NCBI RefSeq assembly: GCF_019649055.1
Contig: NW_026570300.1
Coordinates: forward strand, 186,001 to 250,000
Reading direction: 5' to 3'
Source: Paramacrobiotus metropolitanus
Taxonomy: Eukaryota; Tardigrada; Eutardigrada; Parachela; Macrobiotidae
Length of the DNA: 64,000 bases
The notes beneath the pieces are model-generated. The model searched no databases and was not told the origin of the DNA. It worked only from the letters and a program-made list of their open reading frames with translations. Positions within the stretch are counted from its first letter, which is position 1. The number at the start of each line of letters is the position of its first letter. Below are positions 54,884 through 64,000 of this stretch, piece after piece. A program made the position numbers and the translations under genes.

Positions 54884-57133
54884 CTAGCATGCCCGCATGA
54901 CATAGAGAATGGCAGAATAAGGTGGCATATTATTGTGCGCTTGGCTCCCACCAGAGTAGGCTGTCTGGTACCGTACAGAGTAAGGGCCACTGTTGTCTTT
55001 CCATACTGTATCAGCGCATGATTGCGAAGTATCCCCTATTTTATATGTCAGGAAGGTATACTTCTCGTCAGAATTTGCTCTGTGGTCGTGAATCGGCATC
55101 TCGGCCACGGTTAAAGTATGCGACTTTTCGCCCCCTCTTGTTCCCAGAGGATATTCAGCTATATCACGCCCAAGTAGAAATCGTCCACGTAAATCAGGAA
55201 GCCGTTGATCGGCAAGCAAGACCGCCAATTTCGGATAATGAACCGGGCTGAAATACTGTCCGTCGCATGCCAGCCACATGCCGGTAGAGAACGGTCTTTC
55301 GGGTACGCCACAATGGCTCCAATCGGTACAGCAACCAGCTGTTGAATTTGGTATCCTAGCGAAGTTTGATTGACCATTACCGTCTTCACGTCCGCATTCA
55401 AGGCTTTTTGTTGACTTTCCAGGGAACGGATTTTGTCCGCATTTGCCTCAACGAGAGATTCTTTAGATGTTACTGCCAACATTAGCCTTTGCTCCAGCTC
55501 GTGGCTTCTGGTTCTGGAGTTGTTGAACTGTGACGCAAAGGTAGTGCGATTAACTTTCAGCGTCAGTACATCTTCAGCTACAGAACTGCAGCTTTCATTC
55601 AAAGCGGCCACGTCGCGCAACAATGTTTGTAAAGTGTTTTTTAATGACGTTTGGTTTTGCAAAGACGCTTGTAATTGGTTTTGTAATGCTGTGATTTTTC
55701 TCATATTGTCAGAACATTCGGCACCTCCTGGTTTTTCGTCTATGGAACCATTTTGACGTACGTTCATACTGGCAACAGCAGCATAATCAGCACTGCTGCT
55801 ACTAAAGCGGACCGTGACCTTTCCGAGGATCTCCCGGCTACGCAACGCTGAAAGGTTTAAGCACCGTACTTCCATGGGTTTCACAATAAACTGCTGTCCA
55901 TTCCACTGTATCCTGTCTTTCGAATCCCGAATGTCATCCATGATGCGAAGAAATGCCTCCGTTTCTGAGGTAGTGGGAAAAGCGAAGCTAGTCGCATTCG
56001 CCGTTAAACTGCCGGTCATCAGTAACTGCATCCATTGCCTATTATTGGCAAATAATTCAGTGAACGTTGCAGCTTTTTGATCTGGCCGATCACTGTGCAC
56101 CCGCCAAAATACGTCATTCCAGTTTCCGGTCAAATGAGCGGTGGATGAAACATTAGGGCGTAGTTGTGCACTAATGCGATGGATTACGGTTTCCAGTTCG
56201 TTGTTCTCCAAAAGTTCATCGGTATTCATATCGCTCTCCACAACTGCTTCAATGGTTTCTCGTACCAAATCCTGATAATCGTCAAATTTTAGGCAAACAA
56301 AGTTCGTAAATTCTGAGCGGGAGTTCGCAGCCATAAAGGTGGATGTCCAAAACAGGTGTGTCATGGCGACGTTTAGAACTGCTTTCCGCTGAGTAATCTG
56401 CGTGCGCGACGAGAACAGCACTTTCAGATCAGAAGCAAAATGTTTGCCTTTTACGGCGTTAGCAGCTTCGCGACACTGGCTATCGGATGCGCATGGGATA
56501 TTTCCCGAAACAAATTGTGGATCGTTACCAATGGGAATCCACTGCTGCACAGTGCGATGATTATGCCAGTGCCCGATTGTCTGGAAGCGTACATATGTAA
56601 TGGAATGGAAGAAGATGGATTGCTACGGTTTGGTTACCGGTTTGTCTGGCAATGTAGTTTTGCACATTGTTCTCTACATCGGTATCCCATAGTTTAATCT
56701 CGAATATGACACGCTTGTCCGAAATTGTAGTCGAGTTTGGTAGCAAACGGCAGAGCGGTGTGTAATAGTACGGCGCAGTGGCGGAAGCGGTAACATCTCT
56801 GTATATGCGGATGCGAATACCTTGATAAGGTATCATATATAGTGGCGGTAAGGACAGATTCAGATTTCCTGTTATAAAGAATACCTGTTGCTAATATCTA
56901 CTGCAGCATCACGATTAATACGAGTATGTGATGGTCAGCGTATCACTGCGTGTGTAATGAAAGGTCACAGCGCTGACATAACTCGAGATGCGTTCTGTAT
57001 ATAACAATGTGCATTTTGCGCCACCGTTCTAGGCAGGTACCGTGAAATTAATATTACGTGTAAGAAAAATGTGCGTACCTTCCACTCGTAGTGCCATCGC
57101 AGCTGTTGCGAACAAAACAGCATTTAGCCACAT
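54884..57133 (-). pseudogene. Phage tail-collar-domain secreted protein, broken copy
   Basis: A paralogue of the intact gene at 59220-61459 with the same two-exon structure: exon 1 57133-57079 encodes a signal peptide starting MWLNAVLFATAAMALRVE, and exon 2 starts at 56868. The body is about 85 percent similar by eye. Two frame breaks are visible. There is a 4-base insertion near 56590, just after the LLPFHY segment, and a single-base loss near 55280 within the LPAC-WLACDGQ entry of the collar domain. The collar domain itself (54884-55279) remains open in its own frame up to the MRAC terminus. Intronless retroposition is ruled out because the intron position is retained. Confidence 0.9.
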
Positions 57134-57960
57134 AGTTGCCGATGTATTGTAGGTAACCAAGAAGAGAATAAGTAATTGTGCAATTACATGTATTACAGAT
57201 TTAGGCTACCAGATGGCGAACGAGATTCCACGGGTCGATTTAGCGTAAGCCGTCTGGCAACTGAATTCTTCTACTGCAGCAAAGCTATGGTTCTCGGGTT
57301 TGTTTTGATCTCTTTCGGAAACTGATCAGTACACAAGTACCTACGTGCAAGAGCTGTGTGCAAGATGGCTGGTAAATTGATGCAATTATTTTTCGCTTCC
57401 GCTTTGGGTTGGATACTTAACTAAGGTCGTGACGTGCTTCGTAAGAAACTTTATCCTCGAACACCGGTGATTAAAATCATTGGAAAGCGAATGACTTAAA
57501 ACTGTCGTCACATCGTGTGCAATTAAGTACCGGTGCTATTGTAGGCTGTTGAATTGTTGAGGCCTCGAACATACGGAATGCAGAATCCGAAGCATCAGAA
57601 CTGAAAAAATTTTCAAAACCATTTCCTTACCCAGTAATACAACCAAGTGAACGCGCATTCAGCATACACTTGGTGAGAAGACATTATACTCAGTGGTCAA
57701 CGTGTTTGATCATAAGCGGCATGTGCCACTTGCTTGCTGTGCAGTCCCCGCCAGCAGAAAATACTGTGCGTGTATAACAAGTTCTTGGTCGAACACCGTA
57801 TCGCAATATCGTCGGTAAGTGTGTTACTGATATTCGCTACAACGATTCAAGCGCAATTGTTGCGATGTACATACAATATACATAATATGTGACAAAGTAG
57901 TGTCAACTTCACACCAAAGGAGACGACAGTGGGCATGCTCTCGACTCCCAAAGAACGCTT
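57134..57960. other. Intergenic between duplicated genes
   Basis: Corresponds in position to 61460-62080 in the intact copy; related text includes TGATTAAAATCA..GGAAAG and GACGTGCTTCGTAAGAAAC / GACGCGCTTTGTAGGAGCG. No gene is seen. It would hold the promoter of the collar-domain gene. Confidence 0.4.
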
Positions 57961-57989
57961 CACACTGAACATGCGGAACTGGCTATTTT

Positions 57990-58570
57990 AAAAAAAAATT
58001 TATTCCGAGACAATCCAAAGAAACCTGTACTGCAAAAAACGACCGGCACTGTGGAGAGGCGGGCTTCTTGAATCTCCCTCGTATTCACTGGAGAACAGCG
58101 CCATTACACTGGGCGTCAATTCCAGCTGACTCGCCGTAGTCTCCACCGGCGAGCTGGCGGCCTGCTGACTACTCCACGACCGCAACTCGGCGACAGTCGT
58201 CCCACCAAACGCCGCACCGCGCTTAAGAGATGCGATCCCAACCGGCTCAATTGCGACGTCTCCTCAATCGGCTGCGGATTGCCCCCCCCCCGAGTCCGTC
58301 CCGTGTTAACCTCATTCGCCTCCAGTTTGGGCGTTTGACGAAGGAGGCACGCATTTGGCGCTCCATGGGACTCTTTTGTCGGTCGATCAAGAAGGCCTTA
58401 ATGATGTGCCCTTCTAGTTCCACCTCCTATGCGGGTTTGGGGAACACGGTGTAGAGGGCGTAGTTTGTTTGGTCGGCCGATGTGGGCCCGGATTTGCACT
58501 CCCCGCTGGAGATGGATTCCGATGAGCGCATGGGGAATAGTGCGCGCTGGGTGAATTCGGAGATGTAATG
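57990..58570 (-). pseudogene. Duplicated 3' end of a guanylate cyclase gene, decayed
   Basis: Matches about 62085-62645 of the guanylate cyclase terminal exon, including the C-terminal phrase QAASSPVETTASQLELTPSVM. Several indels break the frame: the two copies differ at the RPHGLMSD-equivalent segment, where this copy is deleted and carries a run of ten Cs near 58275. The catalytic region upstream is absent. It is the proximal half of the tandem duplication that also copied the collar-domain gene. Confidence 0.9.
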
Positions 58571-59219
58571 CGTGCGCGGTGTAATGTACGAGGCGATATA
58601 AGAAGAAGTTTTGCTAATTTTAATCTCTTCTATCTTCGTACGGGTTTTATTAGAGTAAGTAACGTGCTTCTCACTTGTTCATCCATTGCCTTTAATTGCT
58701 GTCGTTTGTATCTAGCGCAATTGTTACGTAATTTATGTTACGTAAAATGGTTTCTCTGCATTACAGTGAGCTTATACCTGTGTCGGCTACTGACGCACGA
58801 AGATTATGACAAAAGCCATGTGGTACAGGTCCTACGTACGGTACGTAGGACCTGTACCACCTGTGTATGGTACGTAACGTACCATGCACATACCACGCTT
58901 GTTACTGTAATAGTATGTATGCAGTCTGCATGCGACAAATTTTTGCAGTACCGCAGGAGAAGTCATTTTCAAATGGTTGTATTAAATATTAAAATTTTCC
59001 TTCCCAGACTTGTTATAAACATTGCAAAAAAATTTAAACGCGAAACACCACGGATATAAATAATGCGGAAGATTTTGTGTTAAGCTTTTGTGCCGGTCTA
59101 TCTGTACATTTTGCATACGAGTATTAGCTAAACCTGCTGAAAACACTTTCGTTTCACTTGAGGTTTAACTCCCTCAACATATATATAGTTGTTTTACGTT
59201 AATTAACACAACTATTACT
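58571..59219. other. Intergenic with a perfect 41-nt palindrome
   Basis: No gene is supported. Bases 58820-58839 and 58841-58860 are perfect reverse complements around one G (GTGGTACAGGTCCTACGTAC as the left arm), and a second smaller inverted repeat ATGGTACGT/ACGTACCAT follows at about 58867-58885. Confidence 0.6.
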
Positions 59220-61459
59220 CTAGCAAGCCCGCATGATATAGAGAATAGCAGAATAAGGTGGCATATTATTGTGGGCCTGACTCCCGCCCGAGTGGGCTGT
59301 CCCGTACCATCTAGTGTAAGGGCCACTGTTGTCTTTCCATGTTATTCCGTCAGCGCGACTCAGCGAAGTATCTCCAATTTTATATGTAAGGAAGGCATAA
59401 TTCACGTCGTCACCTGCTTGATGGTTATGATTCGGCATCTCGGCCACGGTTAAATAATGCGACTTTTCACCCCCTCTTGTTCCCAGAGGATACTCAACTG
59501 TACTACGCCCAAGAAGAAATCGTCCACGTAAATCAGGAAGCCTTTGATCGGTCAACAAGGCAGCCAGTTTCGGGTAATTAACAGTACTGAAATACTGTCC
59601 GTCGCATGCCAGCCAACACGCCGGTAGCGAACTATCTTTCGGGTGCGCTACAACGGCTCCGATCGGTATAGCAACCAGCTGCTGAATCTGGTATTCCAGC
59701 GAAGTTTGATTGATCATTACAGCCTGTACGTCCGCATTCAAGGTTCTTTGTTGACTTTCCAGGGAACGGATTTTGTCTGCATTTGCCACAACGAGAGAAT
59801 CCTTAGATGTCAATGCCAGCTTTAGTCTTTGCTCCAGTTCGTGGCTTCTGGTTCTGGAGTTATTGAACTCTGACGCAAAGATACCGCAATTGATTTTCAG
59901 CGTCAGCACATCTTTAGCGACAGAACTGCAGCTTTCATTCAAAGCGGTTACGTCGCGCGACAATGTTTGTAATGCGTTTTGTAATGAGGTGATTTTTCTC
60001 ATACCGTCAGAACTTTCGGTACCTCCTGGATTTTCGTCTTTGGAACCATTTTGATGTACAGTCATACTGGCAACAGCAGCATAATCTGCACGGCTGCTAC
60101 TAAAGCGAACCGTGACCTTTCCGAGGATCTCCCGGCTCCGCAACGTTGATAGGTTTAAGCAACGTACTTCCATGGGTTTCACAATAAACTGCTGCCCATT
60201 CCACTGTACTCTGTCTTTCGAATCCCGAATTTCATCCATGATGCGAAGAAATGCTTGCGTTTCTGAAGTAGTAGGAAAAGCTAAATTAGCCGCATTCGCC
60301 GTTAAACTGCCGGTCATCAGCAACTGCATCCATTGTCTATTATTGGCAAATAATTCAGTGAACATTGCAGCTTTTTGATCTGGCCGATCACCGTGCACCC
60401 GCCAAAACACGTCATTCCAGTTTCCGGTCAAATGAGCGGTGGATGAAACGTTAGGGCGTAGTAGTGCACTAACGCGATTGATCATGGTTTCCAGTTCGTT
60501 GTTCTCCAAAATTTCATCAACATTCATATCGTTCTCCACAACTGCTTCAATGGTTTCTTTTACCAAGTCCTGATAATCCTTTGACTGCAGGCAAACATAG
60601 TTCTGTAACTCCGATCGGGAACTTATAGCGGTAAAGGTCATCGTCCACAGCAAGTGTGTCCAGGCAACATTCAGAAACGTCTTCCGCTGGCTGATCTGTA
60701 ATTTGGATGAAAATAGCACTTTTATGTCTGCGGCGAGCTGTTCGTCTTGGACTGTCTTATAAACATCGCCACAGTGCTGCGTAGAGGGGCATCGGAGGCT
60801 TCCTGAAATAATTTGTGGATCATTACCAATGGGAATCCATTGCTGAATAATGTAGCGCTCCTGTCCAAGCTCGACTGACTGGAAGCGTACGTAGTGGAAG
60901 GGAAGAAGGTGAATTTCGGCTGTCTGGTTACCGGTTTTTCTGGCAACATAGTCATGAACATGCTTCTCCAGGTTATGATCCCACAATTTCATTTTGAAGA
61001 GGACACGGTTGGCTTGAGCTGCGGTTGAGTTTGGTAGTATACGGCAGAGTGGAGTATAATAATAAGGCGCACTAACCGAAGCATTGGCATCTCGGTATAC
61101 TCGAATGCGGATATCTTCGTAAGGAAGCGTGTACAGGGGCGGCAACGACAAATTCAAGCTTCCTGTGATACAAAACGCAACTATTATTTGCTAACCGTAA
61201 GATATTTCCATCGTTATTATTGTTACTGTAAGACGCTGCATCACCGAACCAAGCGACGTTTCTGTTAAAACTGCATTTGAACAATTTTATGATGTGGTGG
61301 TTATTTTCTGCTTTTTAAAATTTTAACGATTTGCTTATTTTCGGTGCCTAGCAGTGCAAAAAAACGTTAGTGCGTATGTCTTTCTTCTTATTTTAAATGT
61401 TTACCTTGTACTTGCACTACCGTCAAACCTGCAACAGCAATAAGAGCGTCCTTCCACAT
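59220..61459 (-). CDS. Secreted coiled-coil protein with C-terminal phage tail-collar domain, intact
   Basis: Two exons, 61459-61405 and 61162-59220, join in frame across a 242-bp GT-AG intron to give 665 residues. Exon 1 is a signal peptide, MWKDALIAVAGLTVVQVQ, with likely cleavage after the following Gly. Residues about 20-400 form an unrecognised domain with many N-x-S/T sites and paired Cys. About 410-515 are predicted coiled coil (SLQNALQTLSRDV, KIRSLESQQRTLNADVQAV). Residues 517-665 match the phage tail-collar/Mdp-type domain: IPIGAVVAHPKD, WLACDGQ, YPKLAALL, LPDLRGRFLLG, EMPNHNH, and the terminal NNMPPYSAILYIMRAC. A coiled coil leading into a collar domain is how trimeric phage fibres are built. 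Here it is an animal gene with an intron, so it is probably an old horizontal acquisition. Confidence 0.9.
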
Positions 61460-62080
61460 GGTTCCGCTTCGGTTAAACACAAAAATAATAATAATTGTAT
61501 TTTTACAGATTGTACTAACTAAAAAGCTGTAAGTTCCAAGTTTGAATTACGAGATCTCAAAACTTAATAAAGTTTCTGAAGTGAGCATTACTCGTACTTC
61601 TTCTGGATGGCACACCTTATCGGTAGTTCTAGGCTTCTAGAATAGCAAGCGTTAGTTTTGAGAAAGCGATTGTGACTGTATTGCCGAATGCCGATTATCA
61701 GATAGAAGCAATCATTCATCGCTTGGTCTGCAGGTTGGCCATAACACGATTTTTTATAGTTGTGACGCGCTTTGTAGGAGCGTTTGACCTTTCATCACTG
61801 TTGATTAAAATCAGTGAAAGGTTGCTGGCTTAGAAATGTCGTTAGTACGAGTTCGAACACTCTTTCAGCCGTATCATAATACAGGCACGATTATCGCAAG
61901 AGGCGATGTGTGCGACGAAGTAGCGTACATCTGTACATGCAAAATGCAAAAAAGAAAAATCTTGTCATGACCATCAAACAACGCCCTCAAGTAGATATGA
62001 TGACATCATGCACAGCCACGCGTACTTCCGTTGTTTTTAAGTAGAGTAACCGCCAAAAGATACATTTCAAAATAATTCAG
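61460..62080. other. Short intergenic region upstream of the collar-domain gene
   Basis: About 620 bp between the collar-domain gene start and the end of the guanylate cyclase gene, both on the minus strand. It should contain the cyclase 3' end and the collar-gene promoter. No specific element is identified. Confidence 0.4.
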
Positions 62081-63697
62081 TTAAGCGTCGGTACTGCGGG
62101 GTGAAGGACTTCTCGCATCTCCCTCGTATTCAGTCGAGAACAGCTCCATGACACTGGGCGTCAACTCCAACTGACTCGCCGTGCTCTCCACTGGGGAACT
62201 GGCGGCCTGCCGGCTACTCCGCGGCCGCATCTCGGGTGACAGGCGCCCTACCGAGTACCGCACCGCACTCAACAGATTCGATCCCAACCGGCTCAACCGC
62301 GACGTCTCCTCAATCGGCTGCGGATCACTCTCCGAGTCCGACATCAGGCCATGCACCGGACGCCCTGTGTTAACCTCATTCGTTTCCAGTTGGGGCGTTG
62401 ACGGGCGTTTGACGAAGGAGGCACGGATTTGCCGCTCAATGGGGCTCTTTCGCCGGTCGATCCAGAAGGTCTTGATGATCTGACCTTCTAGTTCCACTTC
62501 CTCTGCGGGATTGGGGAACACGGTGTAGAGAGCGTAGTTTGGATGGTCGGCCGATGTTGGCTCGGATTCGGACACGCCGCTGGAGATGGATTCGGATGAG
62601 CGCACGGGAAATAGTGCGCGTTTGGTGGATTCGGAGATGTGCACACGGCCGTGTTTCCCGGCGGCTTCGACACGCTCCACGATGGACAACGCGTCGCCCG
62701 CGACGCAGTACCGATGCATCTGCCGACGCAATAAAAAGTGACAGCTTTATTTTGCATGGTCAAACTGCACGGACAACTTCGTAGAGATAGTTCAGCGAAT
62801 TTAAATAAAAACAATCAAACGAATTATAGCGCATAATGACAACCCAATAAAGCGGATAAGAAAATCGCAGCACAGCGGTAATTGTAATCAACGTAATTTC
62901 AGCTGAATAAAAAGTTATGAACTGCGGTTAACAACTCTTGTCAACGTATTCTTCTGTTGATAAAATAATGAATATTACTTATTCAGTATGTTTACAAATA
63001 GTCTGCTAAGACATCATCCATGAAAATGAATATTGTACATTATAATACATGTACATCATAGCATTGCAGTACTTTGAACGAGTATATGCAGTCAACTTAC
63101 CCCTACACCAGCGACACCGGCAACTATACTTCCCGTATGCACCCCAATGCGAATCTGCACAACTTCATCGGGAATATGCGGAATGGGGAAATGTCGTATG
63201 AAATCGCGAATAGACAGGGAACAGTTGACCATTTCCATGGCGTGTTCCATGGGCGAATTGAAATCATCCTGATTCGTTGCCCCCGCGATAATCTACCATT
63301 AATAACAAAATCGTTAATAATAACAAATTAATAATTAGACAGAAGAAATAAATTAAAACGGCAAGATTTTGTTGGTGTTATTTGAATTATGATTATTGTT
63401 CAAGTAGCTTACACACACAGTATGCATCGCCGATGGTTTCCAGTTTCCACACTCGGTACGAATTCAGGATGTCGTCAAAACCGGTGTACAATTCCGTCAG
63501 CATGACCACAATTTCCTCCGGTGTACTGCGACTGGACAATGCGGTGAAACCCTGCACATCGCTGAAGTACAGGCTCACGGATTCGTGGTACGTTGGGCGG
63601 ACGAATTTGCGGAATTTTAGCTCGTCGGCCACTTTTCGCGGGAGCATCGAGTGCAGCACCATGTTCGTCTTCCGGCGCTCCATACGGAGATCCAGCG
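62081..63697 (-). CDS. Receptor-type guanylate cyclase, C-terminal part (partial)
   Basis: Three exons are visible: 63697-63417, 63292-63102 (donor at the 63101 boundary) and 62719-62081, with phases that join in frame; upstream exons lie beyond the window. The sequence begins with the dimerisation helix end (ALDLRMERRKTNMVLHSMLP) followed by the class III cyclase domain. Metal-binding Asp is in YFSDVQGFTALS. Guanine-specifying Glu is in KLETIGDAY and Cys in RYCVAGD, then RIGVHTGSIVAGV and HISESTKRAL. The usual VNTASR segment is LSIVER here, so the conserved Asn is replaced while the Arg is retained. A Ser/Pro-rich tail of about 140 residues follows. It makes cGMP from GTP at the cytoplasmic side of the membrane; ligand domain not seen. 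Partly duplicated at 57990-58570. Confidence 0.85.
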
Positions 63698-64000
63698 CTG
63701 TGTACAGGTACAGAACATACATAAGTGACCTTTATCAGTTATCGTTTGTTCGATTCAATGTACAGTTTATTCTGTTTTACGTATTCTGCGTCATAAACGT
63801 ATAACGTAATAACAATTACAGTTACATGTCATCAGTGACCTTCATCCTAATTAGCTATGGATTTTGTGTACAGTGCCCTTAGATATATGTAAGTGACCTT
63901 AATTTTATGTTATGTAAGTGCCTTCCGTTAAATTTATTTTGTGGACGTAACATTCAAAGAAATATCCATTTTTTTTAACTATACGCTCACTTTTATTCTT
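63698..64000. other. Intron of the guanylate cyclase gene, to window end
   Basis: The exon at 63697 starts after an acceptor (TGTACACAG) and in phase 1, so the remaining 300 bp should be intron leading to upstream exons outside the window. No exon is recognised here. Confidence 0.5.

Noticed and set aside
63074-63331. Plus-strand ORF of 85 codons
   Set aside because: It is the antisense shadow of the second guanylate cyclase exon.

Overview
The window looks like nuclear DNA of an invertebrate animal. The genes have short GT-AG introns (86, 242 and 489 bp where junctions could be checked). The protein families are metazoan: class A-like seven-helix receptors, a receptor-type guanylate cyclase tail and a kinase-Kelch protein. 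Retrotransposons, MITEs and foldbacks are abundant. A tardigrade is my best guess from the lineage-specific receptor expansion and the overall style, but nothing here proves it.

Layout. 1-1000: a possible minus-strand exon. 1.1-2.8 kb: a 126-bp minisatellite decaying into inverted copies. 2.8-6.2 kb: no convincing gene, with one foldback element. 6.2-7.3 kb: a broken eukaryotic tyrosine recombinase. 7.4-13 kb: a receptor cluster with one intact gene (10594-11556), two pseudogenes (8515-9436 and 12440-12932), an 820-bp TIR element and a duplicated scrap of the kinase-Kelch gene. 13.4-16.7 kb: a 447-bp tandem duplication, short tandem repeats and a retroelement C-terminal domain fragment.

16743-31214 is one LTR retrotransposon of 14,472 bp. 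Its two 307-bp LTRs differ at a single base and it is flanked by a CTAC target duplication, so it is a recent insertion. It carries gag, protease, and pol with an RT - RNase H - integrase order (Ty3/gypsy type). Downstream of integrase, where an env gene might be expected, it carries about 4.3 kb of three further ORFs that I do not recognise. Its expression signals are unusual: a perfectly phased G GGA AAC slippery site before the gag stop, an ATGA overlap between pro and pol, an in-frame TAG between RNase H and integrase, and an in-frame TAA between the last two ORFs. This is the best candidate for an undescribed system.

31.2-44.2 kb: a 690-bp palindrome, then a second receptor split in its first transmembrane region by a 4.7-kb insertion. 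This is followed by the intact kinase-Kelch gene (three exons, minus strand) and another receptor pseudogene. 47871-48812 is an intact receptor on the minus strand. 51.4-53.6 kb holds two orphan coding regions. 54.9-63.7 kb is a tandem duplication of a pair [guanylate cyclase tail + secreted protein with a phage tail-collar domain]. The distal copy (59220-63697) is intact and the proximal copy (54884-58570) is a pseudogene.

Functionally the host genes point to cell-surface sensing and signalling (receptors, cGMP synthesis, kinase, a secreted coiled-coil/collar protein). They are arranged as small local families that are duplicating and decaying amid transposon insertions.
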